64,000 nt of DNA. Origin: JBAWWY01 sp037144355 (lineage in GTDB: Bacteria > Bacillota > Clostridia > Peptostreptococcales > Anaerovoracaceae). Below, piece by piece: positions 36,731 to 46,640 of this stretch. Every line of letters begins with the position of its first letter. Position 1 is the stretch's first letter. The stretch is from positions 21,536 to 85,535 of the forward strand of contig JBAWWY010000004.1 in NCBI GenBank assembly GCA_037144355.1, given 5' to 3'. Made by a program: the position numbers and the translations under genes. The notes beneath the pieces were generated by a model that was not told where the DNA came from, ran no database searches, and was given only the letters and a program-made list of their open reading frames with translations.

Positions 36731-37171
36731 ATGAATTGCAATTATGAAAATTTGGGAAAGTGGATTTCAGTGCTTTACAGGCAATTTCAGGTTTATATCA
36801 ATAGCGAACTTAAGACATTAAATTTAAACTCATCCCAATATATATTCCTCCTTAAGCTTTACAAGGAAGACGGAGTAAGCCAGGAGGAATTGGCAAGGCA
36901 GTTGTTTATTGACAAAGGAGCCGCTGCCAGGGCAATCAAGCAACTGGAAGAAAACGGCTACGTTACAAGGAAAATCAACGCTGAAGACAAGAGAGCCTAC
37001 GAGATATATCTAACAGTTAAAGCGCATGATATTGAAGTCGATCTAAAAGCAATACTTGCAAAATGGAACAGCATAATTTCTGCCGGACGAAGCGAAGAGG
37101 AGATAGGAATTCTTATCAATGCTTTGCAGAACATGTCGGCAAACGCACTTGAAAATCACAAACAGATATAG
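36731..37171 (+). CDS. MarR-family transcriptional regulator
   Basis: A 146-residue MarR protein with the winged-helix core: the recognition region LARQLFIDKGAAARAIKQLEENGYVTRK and the wing with DKRAYEIYLT. MarR proteins repress efflux genes and release DNA on binding phenolic or other ligands. Start ATG 36731 follows AAAGGGA; an upstream TTG at 36692 overlaps the operator and is unlikely. The MATE and MFS efflux genes follow at 63 and 27 bases, so it most likely controls its own operon. Confidence 0.92.
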   Translation: MNCNYENLGKWISVLYRQFQVYINSELKTLNLNSSQYIFLLKLYKEDGVSQEELARQLFIDKGAAARAIKQLEENGYVTRKINAEDKRAYEIYLTVKAHDIEVDLKAILAKWNSIISAGRSEEEIGILINALQNMSANALENHKQI

Positions 37172-37234
37172 ATTATTCTAGCAAATCATTTTTAAAAGTA
37201 TTAAGTTACATTATGGAAATTGGAGACTTGGGAA

Positions 37235-38737
37235 ATGGCAAAAGAAGGAAATACGATAACAGAAGAAGACAAAAGGAAAGAGACAAAAAATATGAATAAA
37301 AATAAAGATATGAATAATGAAAACAATAATAAGGAAGCAACTGGAAATACGGAAATCCTCAAGGCAAACCGATTGGGAGTAAATCCTGTAGGCAAGCTGC
37401 TGCTGGAGTTTTCATTGCCAGCAATCGTAGCAATGATAGCCAATGCATTATACAATGTAGTCGATAGTATTTTCGTCGGCAGGGGCGTTGGACCTCTGGC
37501 ATTGACGGCGGTAACCATAGCCTTCCCAATAATGATCATGCTCATGGCATTTGGTATGCTTGTTGGCATAGGAGCCACCGCACTGGTGTCAATCAGACTG
37601 GGTCAGCAAAAGCATGAAGAGGCTGAGAAAATCCTTGGCAACGCATTTTCGACCATTGCCATCATGGGAGTTGTTATAACCATAAGCATGCTGATTTTCC
37701 TTGATCCAATACTCTTGTTCCTTGGAGCGACGCCTGATGTCTTTGAATACGCCAAGCAGTTCACCACGGTAATTTTAATTGGATCCATATTCCAATTCGT
37801 GTCATTTGGAATCAACAACATAATCAGAGCTGAAGGCAACCCAATGATTTCAATGGGTACAATGCTTTTCTCAGCGGGATTGAACACCGTTTTAAATCCC
37901 CTGTTCATATTCGTATTCCACTGGGGAATCAGAGGATCCGCTCTTGCGACAATAACTACCCAGCTATTGGTAACCTGCTATATAATCTATCATTTCACAT
38001 TGGGCAAGAGCAATCTAAAGCTTCGAGCTAAAAACCTCAGGATAGAGGGAGGCCTATTGCTGAAAATATTTGCAATAGGGCTTTCGCCATTCCTGCTTCA
38101 AATGGCTGCCAGTTTTACCACATTTCTTTTCAACAACTACCTGCTAGTATACGGAGGAGAGATGGCTGTTGCGGCTATGGGGGTTATCGGAAGAACAACC
38201 ATGATGATTCTCATGCCCATATTCGGTATCAATCAAGGAGCCCAGCCAATAATCGGGTATAACTACGGGGCAAAAAAATATCATAGAGTTAAAAGGACAT
38301 TGCTTTATGCTTCAATTGCGGCAACTTCAATCTGTGTATTTGGCTTTGCCATCATTCAAATCTTCAGCCAGCAGATAATCTCCCTATTCAATGGGGATCA
38401 AGGGCTGGTAACTATCGGAGTGCACGGGATAAGGATATTCTTGCTTATGCTTCCAGTAATTGGGATGCAGATTGTTATAACAAACTATTTCCAATCAGTT
38501 GGAAAGGCATCAAAGGCAATACTTCTCAGCCTTACAAGGCAGGTAATATTTTTAGTGCCATTGATAATAATCCTCCCAATGTTTTTCAAACTGGATGGGA
38601 TATGGTATGCCGGACCAATTGCTGACTTTTGCGCTTCATTGCTGGCTGGGGTTTTGCTATATAGGGAATTCCGCCATCTGGACGAAAAGCACGAAAATCA
38701 TAAAAAAAATGAAGTGATTCGGAATCATCAATTATAA
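37235..38737 (+). CDS. MATE-family multidrug efflux transporter
   Basis: A 500-residue MatE protein (twelve predicted helices) preceded by a hydrophilic N-terminal extension of about 55 residues rich in Lys, Asn and Glu. Typical positions include LLLEFSLPAIVAMIANALYNVVDSIFVGR and GINQGAQPIIGYNYGAKKY. MATE pumps expel cationic drugs using Na+ or H+. Start ATG 37235 has GGAG nine bases ahead; a TTG at 37220 is the alternative. It is second in the MarR operon. Confidence 0.93.
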   Translation: MAKEGNTITEEDKRKETKNMNKNKDMNNENNNKEATGNTEILKANRLGVNPVGKLLLEFSLPAIVAMIANALYNVVDSIFVGRGVGPLALTAVTIAFPIMIMLMAFGMLVGIGATALVSIRLGQQKHEEAEKILGNAFSTIAIMGVVITISMLIFLDPILLFLGATPDVFEYAKQFTTVILIGSIFQFVSFGINNIIRAEGNPMISMGTMLFSAGLNTVLNPLFIFVFHWGIRGSALATITTQLLVTCYIIYHFTLGKSNLKLRAKNLRIEGGLLLKIFAIGLSPFLLQMAASFTTFLFNNYLLVYGGEMAVAAMGVIGRTTMMILMPIFGINQGAQPIIGYNYGAKKYHRVKRTLLYASIAATSICVFGFAIIQIFSQQIISLFNGDQGLVTIGVHGIRIFLLMLPVIGMQIVITNYFQSVGKASKAILLSLTRQVIFLVPLIIILPMFFKLDGIWYAGPIADFCASLLAGVLLYREFRHLDEKHENHKKNEVIRNHQL

Positions 38738-38764
38738 GCATTATTTAAAGGGTGGAGAGATAAA

Positions 38765-40174
38765 ATGAAAAATTTAACGGATGGGAATGTGATAAAAAAC
38801 AGCAACCAATTAAAGATGGATTCTGTACAGAAAACAACATTATTGGTGGTAATAATCACTGCCTTCATGACTACGTTTATCGGCAGCGCATTGAACCTGG
38901 CAATACCTTCCATTGGTTTGGAATTCAAAACAAGCGCAGCCTTTATCGGCTGGGTTGTAACGGGATATATACTGGCTGCGGCGGCATTCTCTGTTCCATT
39001 TGGCCGGTTTGCCGACATCACAGGCAGGAAAAGGACATTGGTAATTGGTATTATAGGGTTTTCAATCTTCTCAGGTATGTCCGCAGTTTCCTGGTCTATT
39101 GGCGCCTTGATTTTATTTAGAGTATTGCAGGGAATCGTTGCAGCAATGATATTCAGCACGAATACGGCAGTACTGATTAGCGCATTCCCACCAGCCAGAA
39201 GAGGAGTCGTCCTGGGTTATGCAGTATCTGCAACATATATTGGATTAACTGCGGGACCAGTAGTCGGCGGTCTTTTGAATCATTATTTTGGATGGCGTTC
39301 AATTTTCGCTATTACTTCTATTTTGGGGATGGCTATTGCGGTTATTGCAATTAGAAAGCTGGAAAATAAAATCGCAGAAGCAAAGGACGAGAGGATGGAT
39401 GGATTTGGCAACATACTTTATGTAGCTATGATCTTGTGCATAATGTATGGATTTTCCTCATTTTCATCCCATTACCATACATGGCTGCTTATTCCAATTG
39501 GGTTGATATTGGTATTCATATTTATAAGACATGAACTTTCAATAGAGCATCCTATAATGGAGCTTAGACTTTTTTCTCATAATCCCGCTTATTTAGCAGC
39601 TAACCTGGCAGCATTGATGAATTATGGGGCGACTTTTGCAGTAGGATATATACTGTCAATATATTTACAGATGATTCTTCATTTCAATTCGCAAATTGCC
39701 GGAATGATTTTAATTTGCCAACCGCTGCTTATGGCTGCATTGTCACCATATGCAGGTAGACTTTCGGATAGGATTGCACCATATAAGATTGCTTCATTCG
39801 GCATGGGACTTTCAGCAGTTGGAATACTTGCCTTTTCCTTCATATCGGACAAATATCCCGTTTGGTTGATAATTGTAAATTTAGTTGTTATTGGAATAGG
39901 ATTCGCTTTTTTCTCATCCCCAAATACAAATTCCATAATGAGCCATGTGGAGAAAAAGGACTATGGAGTGGCTTCATCAATCCTTGCCACTATGAGGACA
40001 TTGGGACAAGTTGTCAGCATGGTAATAATAACTGTTATTATGTCAGCTCATCTTGGCACTTTGACATTTGCGGAAGCCAGCCAGGATACCCTCATCGCTG
40101 CCATGAGAACATCATTCATTATCTTCTCGATTATCTGTATAATTGGAGTAATTATTTCCTTAAAAAGAAAATAG
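38765..40174 (+). CDS. DHA2/EmrB-type MFS drug exporter
   Basis: A 469-residue major facilitator protein with about fourteen predicted helices, motif A-like GRFADITGRKRTLVIG, and the drug-antiporter motif C-like AVSATYIGLTAGPVVGGLL. It resembles EmrB/QacA-type proton-coupled exporters. It follows the MATE gene by 27 bases with a strong GGTGGAGAG ribosome site, so MarR, MATE and this pump form one operon giving two energetically distinct efflux routes. Confidence 0.92.
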   Translation: MKNLTDGNVIKNSNQLKMDSVQKTTLLVVIITAFMTTFIGSALNLAIPSIGLEFKTSAAFIGWVVTGYILAAAAFSVPFGRFADITGRKRTLVIGIIGFSIFSGMSAVSWSIGALILFRVLQGIVAAMIFSTNTAVLISAFPPARRGVVLGYAVSATYIGLTAGPVVGGLLNHYFGWRSIFAITSILGMAIAVIAIRKLENKIAEAKDERMDGFGNILYVAMILCIMYGFSSFSSHYHTWLLIPIGLILVFIFIRHELSIEHPIMELRLFSHNPAYLAANLAALMNYGATFAVGYILSIYLQMILHFNSQIAGMILICQPLLMAALSPYAGRLSDRIAPYKIASFGMGLSAVGILAFSFISDKYPVWLIIVNLVVIGIGFAFFSSPNTNSIMSHVEKKDYGVASSILATMRTLGQVVSMVIITVIMSAHLGTLTFAEASQDTLIAAMRTSFIIFSIICIIGVIISLKRK

Positions 40175-40303
40175 GAATCTATGGTATAATGTAATCAGGA
40201 ACTTTTTAAAAGGTGCCTATTTGCAGGGAGCCGATCCTTTTGATGCATATGGTAAATTAATTATTTAATTCAAAATGCGAATATCTAATAGGAGGTAAAT
40301 GCT

Positions 40304-40912
40304 ATGGCGACGATAAAAATGAAAGTGGAAAAAAGGACAGAGTTAGGGAAAAACAGGTCAAATACCATGAGAGCAGAACACCACATCCCAGCTGTTATTT
40401 ACAGTAGGGGAGAAGAAACACAACATATCATGGTCGATTCGAAGGAATTCCAAAAGGTTTTCAAAGAATCCGGAATTGCATCAGTCATCCATCTACAACT
40501 TGGTGGTAAAAGTATTCCCGTAATTATCAGGGAAATTCAAAAGCATCCGGTTTCCAACCATATACTGCACATCGATTTCTTCATGCTGCATATGAATGAA
40601 AAAGCACGCATGGAAATTCCAATTATCTTGCTAAACAAGGAACATGTTAAGCTCCAACCTTCAATACTTTCACAACTGTTAGACCATGTGGAAATAGAGT
40701 GCCTTCCAAAAGACATCCCACACGCAGCGGAAGTAGACGTAGCTGATATAACCTTCTCGACACCAATCCATATCAAGGACTTAGATATTGCCCAAAATTC
40801 CAAGATTACAATTATGAAGGAATTGACGGAAATAGTATGCACATTATCCGAACCACCAAGGAAGGAAGAAGAACCAGAAGCTAAGGAAGAAGAAGTAGTA
40901 GCAGCTTCCTAA
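40304..40912 (+). CDS. rplY: 50S ribosomal protein L25 / general stress protein Ctc
   Basis: A 202-residue L25/TL5/Ctc protein: N-terminal 5S-rRNA-binding domain (about 1-92; LGKNRSNTMRAEHHIPAVIYSRGEE and the NHILHIDFF close) and the C-terminal TL5 beta domain (about 95-185), ending in a Glu-rich tail. It binds 5S rRNA and in Firmicutes is often stress induced. AGGAGGT precedes the ATG. It stands alone with its own terminator. Confidence 0.95.
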   Translation: MATIKMKVEKRTELGKNRSNTMRAEHHIPAVIYSRGEETQHIMVDSKEFQKVFKESGIASVIHLQLGGKSIPVIIREIQKHPVSNHILHIDFFMLHMNEKARMEIPIILLNKEHVKLQPSILSQLLDHVEIECLPKDIPHAAEVDVADITFSTPIHIKDLDIAQNSKITIMKELTEIVCTLSEPPRKEEEPEAKEEEVVAAS

Positions 40913-41010
40913 ACCCAATTTCAATATTCAGTTTATGTATGATATAAAAGCAAAATCATGCAATGAAATTAAAAAGAACCATCAAACAAAATACACTCAA
41001 AACGTGTTGG

Positions 41011-41048
41011 GCGGCGGAAATTTGCAATGCAATTTCCGCTGTTTTTTA
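41011..41048 (+). terminator. rho-independent terminator
   Basis: GCGGAAATT (41014-41022) pairs with AATTTCCGC (41031-41039) and is followed by TGTTTTTT; about 100 bases after the L25 gene. Confidence 0.88.
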
Positions 41049-41177
41049 TTATGGGAAACATAATAAAATAGTATGGCACTTCTTAGTGAAATGACTTACA
41101 ATAAAGGGCGTAGGGCCTAGGCATAAAAAGGCGATAAAATACCACAAACCATATAAAAACTGCAACGGAGAGCAAAT

Positions 41178-43583
41178 ATGGATATACAGAATCTAATACT
41201 GAAATTGCTTGTGAATATCATCCCCATCATATCGGCAATATACATCATTGTGGGGATTATATTATTCAGAAGCAGGAGCGAGGCAAGGGCAAGTTATTTT
41301 TCCATGCTCATGTTTGCATCAGCAATTTATTCATTTGGATATTTCCTAGAACTGAATTGTTTCTCCATTGAGACATTGCTGGCGGTTCGTAACTTTGAGT
41401 ATCTTGGAGCGGTCTTTGTACCGGCATTCGGCATTTTGTTCATCGCTGACTTGACAAAAAGCAAAATAACTAGGGAAATGAAAATTCTTCTATACTCCAT
41501 ATCGATATGCCTTTGGATTATTTTTATAACAAATCCACTACATTCACTCATATACAAAAGCATTTATCTTTTAATAGTCGGTAGTTTTGGAATTACAGAG
41601 ACCGTAAAAGGGCCACTTTTTTACAGCATGGTATTATTCTATGCAGGTTTCCTAATATATTCCAGCATGGTTTTACAAAAGGCATATAGAAAAGCCAAGA
41701 AGAACAATCTTAAAAATGGATTTCTATTCCTGCTTGTTTCATTGCAGATTCCTTGGATTACAATTTTGATCATCATTAATGGCTTGGATAAATATATTGA
41801 TCCAACACCGATAACAATAATAATCATATGCATATTGATTGGTATCAATGAGATTAAAAATGGTATTTTTGAATTTCAGATTGATAGGTGGGAAAACAGT
41901 TTTGCCAATACGGATTACCCCGCCTTCCTCGTGGACAGGAATGGAGTTGTAACTTGTACGAATGCCGTCACAGACAAGATGTTCAGTGGATCAGGTGACG
42001 AAATCAACAATATCTTAGATTCTCTGGATCATTGCGAAAAAGAGGGCATGCCTATTTCGTTCATGATTGATGACGAAATAAACTGGTTCAATGTAAAGAA
42101 AAACAGCATAGACACAAAAAGGAAATTAACGAATTATGTTTTGGTCAATATTACCGAGAGCAAGAAGGCGGAAAACACTTTGAGAGAAAGCGAGACTCGT
42201 TTGATAGATGCTCAAAGGATGGCCCATGTAGGAAGTTGGGAGCTTAATCTTGCTACTAAGGCTATTTGGGGATCCGAGGAAGCTTTTAATATATACGGTG
42301 TAAAATACGATTCCCAATACCTTCCATTGGAACTAGTCCAAGAATGCGTCCTCAAGCAATATAGGAAGGCGCTTGACCTCGAACTGGAAGAATTGATAAC
42401 AAGGAATGAAGAATATGACTTGGAATTTAAAATATCGAAAAACGACACTGGAGAAGAACGGGATGTCCGATCAAAAGCAAGATTGCTTTTCGATGAACAT
42501 GGGAGCAAGGTAAAAGTTATCGGAACCATACAGGATATAACCGATCATAAAAAAAGGGAAGAGAAAATTTCCTATTTAAGTTATCACGACCAGCTGACGG
42601 GACTTTACAATCGTAGGTTCTATGAAGAGGAACTTGAAAGACTCAATACAGAAGAGTATCTACCCCTCACTATAGTGATGGGTGATGTGAATGGCCTGAA
42701 ACTTATCAATGATTCATTTGGGCATTTTGTCGGGGACGAGCTTCTTATGAAAGTTGCTGAAGTGATATTTGGCACATGCCGCTCCAATGATGTTGTTGCA
42801 AGGTTGGGCGGAGACGAGTTTGTTATGATATTTCCAAATACGGATGTCCTTGAGACCGAAAAAATAATTAGGCGGATCAAGGATATGATGGCGAAAGAAA
42901 ATGTCAGATCTCTAGAGATTTCCGTTTCTTTTGGGTTTGAGACCAAACATCTTGAAGCAGAAAATATAAATGAAATAATTAAAAACACGGAAGACCATAT
43001 GTACAAGCACAAGCTTTATGAAGGCTCAAGCATGAGGAGCAAGACCATAGACCTGATCATGAGCACCCTTTATGAAAAAAACAATAGGGAGATGCTCCAC
43101 TCGAAAAGGGTAAGCAAGCTGTGCGAGGAAATTTCCCGCATGATGGGATTTGACAAGGATGAAGTCAATCAAATCGGATTAGCAGGTTTAATGCATGACA
43201 TTGGTAAGATTGGAATCGATGAAAATATCCTCAACAAACCTGATAAATTAAACAAGGAAGAATGGAAAGAAATAAAAAGACATTCTGAAATAGGATACCG
43301 CATATTAAGTTCGGTAAATGAATTCTCCGAAATAGCCAATTATGTTCTTGAGCATCAGGAACGATGGGATGGAAAAGGTTATCCAAAAGGATTGATAGGA
43401 GAGTCAATATCCATACAAGCCAGGATAATAGCAGTTGCCGACTCATTTGACGCCATGACCACTGAAAGAACATATGGGACTGCCTTCACCATAGAAGAAG
43501 CCAAGGCTGAATTGAAAAGATGCGCCGGATCTCAATTTGATCCAGCCATAGTGGATATATTTATTGAAAAGGCCGCATATTAA
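41178..43583 (+). CDS. 7TM-PAS-GGDEF-HD-GYP c-di-GMP turnover protein
   Basis: An 801-residue membrane protein: seven N-terminal helices of the histidine-kinase-7TM sensory type (about 8-230), a PAS-like region (about 240-325), a second PAS domain (about 335-455), a GGDEF domain (about 460-620) with intact RLGGDEFVMIF, and an HD-GYP domain (about 625-801) with MHDIGKIGIDENIL (His673-Asp674) and HQERWDGKGYPKGL. Both the diguanylate cyclase and phosphodiesterase signatures are complete, so the protein may switch between making and breaking c-di-GMP. GGAGAG precedes the ATG. Confidence 0.93.
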   Translation: MDIQNLILKLLVNIIPIISAIYIIVGIILFRSRSEARASYFSMLMFASAIYSFGYFLELNCFSIETLLAVRNFEYLGAVFVPAFGILFIADLTKSKITREMKILLYSISICLWIIFITNPLHSLIYKSIYLLIVGSFGITETVKGPLFYSMVLFYAGFLIYSSMVLQKAYRKAKKNNLKNGFLFLLVSLQIPWITILIIINGLDKYIDPTPITIIIICILIGINEIKNGIFEFQIDRWENSFANTDYPAFLVDRNGVVTCTNAVTDKMFSGSGDEINNILDSLDHCEKEGMPISFMIDDEINWFNVKKNSIDTKRKLTNYVLVNITESKKAENTLRESETRLIDAQRMAHVGSWELNLATKAIWGSEEAFNIYGVKYDSQYLPLELVQECVLKQYRKALDLELEELITRNEEYDLEFKISKNDTGEERDVRSKARLLFDEHGSKVKVIGTIQDITDHKKREEKISYLSYHDQLTGLYNRRFYEEELERLNTEEYLPLTIVMGDVNGLKLINDSFGHFVGDELLMKVAEVIFGTCRSNDVVARLGGDEFVMIFPNTDVLETEKIIRRIKDMMAKENVRSLEISVSFGFETKHLEAENINEIIKNTEDHMYKHKLYEGSSMRSKTIDLIMSTLYEKNNREMLHSKRVSKLCEEISRMMGFDKDEVNQIGLAGLMHDIGKIGIDENILNKPDKLNKEEWKEIKRHSEIGYRILSSVNEFSEIANYVLEHQERWDGKGYPKGLIGESISIQARIIAVADSFDAMTTERTYGTAFTIEEAKAELKRCAGSQFDPAIVDIFIEKAAY

Positions 43584-43625
43584 GCTGCCTGTATCTATTG
43601 TAATGATTATCAGGAGGAGAAAGTT

Positions 43626-44603
43626 ATGAAAAAAAGCATTTTCAGAAAAAGGTTGTTGGTCGTTGCTCTAATCGCCATATTCGCTTTGAGTGGATGCTCA
43701 GGAGGGAATGCAGCGAAGGTAGTTCCCGGAACTGACGCAATGGTTTACCTTAATGATCTTTCAACAGCAGGGGCAAGGGCAGCGGGAACGGAAACTGAAA
43801 TCGCAGCAGGAGCATACATACAAAAGACATTGGAGGGTATGGGATACACTGTAACCTTGGAACCCTTTACTTTTCAAGATGATCAAGGAGCGACACAAAA
43901 TTCAAACAACATAATAGCCGTGAAAACTGGAGATACGGAAAAGACTGTTGTGGTCGGAGCGCATTATGATTCAATGACAGCAGGAGACGGTGTAGATGAC
44001 AATGCTTCAGGAATAGCTGTTGAATTGGAAGCGGCAAAAGTGTTAAAGGATGTCAAAACACCTGAAACAATAAAGTTTATATTCTTTGGGGCTGAAGAAC
44101 CTGGATTGTTTGGATCGGCATATCATGTAAGCAAGATGACTTCAGATGAAATCGCGAACACAGTTCTAATGATAAACTTCGACAGCTTGATTGCGGGAGA
44201 CTTCGCATATGTATATGGCAATGGGGATGCTACAGGAAAAGCTAGAGATCGAGCTCTGGAAATTGCTAAAGAAAACAAGCTAACAATGATTACCCAGCCA
44301 GGAGAAAATCCTGATTATCCTGCGGGAACAACTGGAGACTGGAGTGACCACGCAGCGTTCAAGGCAGCAGGAATACCATACCTGTATTTTGAATCCACTA
44401 ATTGGACATTGGGGGAAAAGGATGGGTATACCCAGGTTGACATGAAACTTGGAGTGAACGGAGAAATCTGGCATACAGAGTTTGACAAGATGGCTTATAT
44501 GAAGACAAACTTCCCAGGGAGAATGGAAGAAAGACTTGCTACATTTGCTGCGGTAACTGAAGCCTTATTAAAGGAAGATTTAAATTATAGCGCTACAAAA
44601 TAA
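43626..44603 (+). CDS. M28-family zinc aminopeptidase lipoprotein
   Basis: A 325-residue secreted lipoprotein (lipobox ALSGCSGG, Cys near residue 23) with an M28 peptidase domain. Zinc ligands and catalytic Glu are visible: His and Asp in VVGAHYDSMTAGDGVDDNASG, Glu-Glu in FFGAEEPGLFGS, Asp in MINFDSLIAG and His in DWSDHAAFKAAGIPYLY. M28 enzymes release N-terminal amino acids from peptides outside the cell. AGGAGGAG precedes the ATG. The NimA-like gene starts 20 bases after it. Confidence 0.92.
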   Translation: MKKSIFRKRLLVVALIAIFALSGCSGGNAAKVVPGTDAMVYLNDLSTAGARAAGTETEIAAGAYIQKTLEGMGYTVTLEPFTFQDDQGATQNSNNIIAVKTGDTEKTVVVGAHYDSMTAGDGVDDNASGIAVELEAAKVLKDVKTPETIKFIFFGAEEPGLFGSAYHVSKMTSDEIANTVLMINFDSLIAGDFAYVYGNGDATGKARDRALEIAKENKLTMITQPGENPDYPAGTTGDWSDHAAFKAAGIPYLYFESTNWTLGEKDGYTQVDMKLGVNGEIWHTEFDKMAYMKTNFPGRMEERLATFAAVTEALLKEDLNYSATK

Positions 44604-44623
44604 AAATATAGATGGAGGATTTT

Positions 44624-45088
44624 ATGTTCAAAGAAATGAGAAGAAAAGACAGGGCGTTGACTAATGAAGAAGGACTAGAAGTTCTAAAGACTGCGGAATA
44701 CGGAGTATTGTCCACATGCGGGGAAGACTGCCAACCTTATGGAGTTCCAGTTAGCTACGCTTACGGGAATGACAAAATTTATTTCCATTGTGCAACAGTA
44801 GGACATAAATTGGAAAACATCGAAAAGAACAATAAAGTCTCTTTTACAACAGTAGGTAAAACAGAAGTTATGCCTGAGGATTTTGCGACAAGATATAAAA
44901 GCGTCGTTATTTTTGGAAAAGCAGTTGAGATTTTTGAGGAAGAAAAAAGGGAAGGACTTGTCCTAATTTTAGAAAAATATTCAAGTGACTTTATGCCTTC
45001 AGGAATGGAGTATATAAAAGAAATGTGGGAAAAGACTAAGATGTTTAAAATCGAAGTTGAGCACATGACAGCAAAAGGAAGAAAGTAA
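44624..45088 (+). CDS. NimA-like pyridoxamine 5'-phosphate oxidase-family flavoprotein
   Basis: A 154-residue split-barrel FMN-binding protein. The N-terminal MRRKDRALTNEEGLEVLK, YGVLSTCGEDCQPYGVPVSY and HCATVGHKLENIEKN segments match the NimA/Nim-like group, some of whose members give 5-nitroimidazole resistance; activity cannot be inferred from sequence alone. ATG 44624 is chosen because GGAGG lies six bases upstream; an ATG at 44612 overlaps the ribosome site. Confidence 0.88.
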   Translation: MFKEMRRKDRALTNEEGLEVLKTAEYGVLSTCGEDCQPYGVPVSYAYGNDKIYFHCATVGHKLENIEKNNKVSFTTVGKTEVMPEDFATRYKSVVIFGKAVEIFEEEKREGLVLILEKYSSDFMPSGMEYIKEMWEKTKMFKIEVEHMTAKGRK

Positions 45089-45120
45089 GGCCCGCTATAA
45101 TTCAAACTTTAAAAACTTAT

Positions 45121-45158
45121 AAGAGTCCCTGCATTCTATAGAATGCAGGGACTCTTTT
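45121..45158. terminator. bidirectional terminator
   Basis: AAGAGTCCCTGCATTC-TATA-GAATGCAGGGACTCTT, a perfect 16-base stem, between the convergent NimA-like and MFS genes. Confidence 0.93.
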
Positions 45159-45194
45159 CAAAATATTCGTATGCCTAATTTTTTTCTGACAGTT

Positions 45195-46448
45195 CTAAGC
45201 CTCTTGCAACTTTGCCAGAAAACTCTTGATTTTTTTGATTAGGAACCAGCAGATGACCAATGCTAGAAGTCCTAGCAGTATCAATACATAAAAGCTGGTC
45301 TGATAGGTTCCGCTGCTGGTCTTAAGGGTGCTGGCAAGGGTTGGCCCAATCAATGCCGCAATCAAAAGGTTTGTAACAGCCAGGCTGAAATTGCTGGAAA
45401 AATATTGTGATCCATATAATTTATTTACCACAGCAGAGCAGGAAATAGGGCTTCCGCCATAACTGAATCCCATAAATGCGCATCCAACAAGGAGCAAAGG
45501 TATGCTTGCGATAAAAACAGCAATTGAAAGCAGGATGCCGGCGGTTAGGAGGCAAGAGCTTATAAGCCATAGAGTCTTTTGTATGCCAAGCCTGTCATAA
45601 CTGATTCCAAAGATAACACGGCCAGCGCCGTTGAATATGGAGAATGTGCCCACGGCAAGCGCCGCCATGGCAGGAGCTGCACCAAGCTCTAAAACGCAGG
45701 GAGCGATATGTCCTATAATCATCAAACCAGATGCGCTTATAAGTACAACCCATAAATAAAGGATCTGGAAAGTTCCATCCCTGATAACTTCTTTTGGAGA
45801 ATATTCTCTTCTGGCAGCAACCGCTGTGCCACCAGTTGATTGCCCTAAAGCTTTCGACTTCAATGATTCGATTTCCGGGTTAATTCCCTTGCTGGCAAAC
45901 TCGATAATGATTGCTCCAAGGACTACAATACCACCGATGGTTATTGCAATAAGCTTGAATGTGCTTCTCCAGCCATATGCAAGGAGAAGGGATGTGCAAA
46001 TAGCTCCAAGAATCAGACCACCGAAGCCAAAACTCATCATGAGCACTCCGGATATGAAACCTTGATTCTTTGGGAATAATTTCGTAACCGAGCTGATAAT
46101 GATGTTGTAACTCAGACCAACGCCGGTTCCACAAAGCACTCCGTAATAAATATAAAAATGTACAATTTCTGTTGAAGTACTGGCTGCATTGAAGCCAATA
46201 AACAGGATAATTCCTGAAATTACAAGGAGCAGCAACCGTCTTGCTTTTTTAACTCCCAGCATTCCACCGGCGAGACTGCCCAGGCAAAACATTGCCATGG
46301 AGATGGTGAATGTGAGAGATGTCTGCTGCCTTGTCCAGCCAAATTCCGCTTCCAAAGGCGCTACAAAGATGGACCACGCGTAAATCAAGCCCAGGCATAA
46401 GAGCATTGCCATTCCAGCTATGACTACCAAAAATTTTCTTGTATTCAT
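45195..46448 (-). CDS. MFS transporter of the oxalate/formate antiporter (OFA) type
   Basis: A 417-residue major facilitator with twelve predicted helices. The N-terminal LGLIYAWSIFVAPLEAEFGWTR and the YGVLCGTGVGLSYN segment are typical of OFA family carboxylate exchangers. Substrate is unknown; oxalate, formate or another monocarboxylate are possible. It has only a weak ribosome site, and stands alone between the 45121 terminator and that of the ECF operon. Confidence 0.88.
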   Translation of the reverse strand: MNTRKFLVVIAGMAMLLCLGLIYAWSIFVAPLEAEFGWTRQQTSLTFTISMAMFCLGSLAGGMLGVKKARRLLLLVISGIILFIGFNAASTSTEIVHFYIYYGVLCGTGVGLSYNIIISSVTKLFPKNQGFISGVLMMSFGFGGLILGAICTSLLLAYGWRSTFKLIAITIGGIVVLGAIIIEFASKGINPEIESLKSKALGQSTGGTAVAARREYSPKEVIRDGTFQILYLWVVLISASGLMIIGHIAPCVLELGAAPAMAALAVGTFSIFNGAGRVIFGISYDRLGIQKTLWLISSCLLTAGILLSIAVFIASIPLLLVGCAFMGFSYGGSPISCSAVVNKLYGSQYFSSNFSLAVTNLLIAALIGPTLASTLKTSSGTYQTSFYVLILLGLLALVICWFLIKKIKSFLAKLQEA

Positions 46449-46530
46449 TTTCCGCTATACCTATACCTTTCAAAATAATTTTTATAATTCCATAAATAAG
46501 TCCATAATAACCAAAATTGCCATAAAAAAA

Positions 46531-46562
46531 ATGTAACGAATATTGATTAATATTCGTTACAT
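46531..46562 (-). terminator. terminator of the ECF sigma operon
   Basis: ATGTAACGAATATT-GATT-AATATTCGTTACAT is a perfect 14-base stem. On the minus strand it is followed by a run of eight T, so it terminates the operon whose last gene stops at 46641. Confidence 0.85.
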
Positions 46563-46640
46563 TATATTTGATGTCAAAACCCCAGTCAATAATATTTGTC
46601 TAATTGACCTACAATTTAACCAATTGACCTGAATACCTAT

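Noticed and set aside
46531..46562. Perfect 14-base-arm palindrome as a regulator operator
   Set aside because: It lies just after the last gene of the minus-strand sigma operon and runs into eight T on that strand, so it is a terminator.
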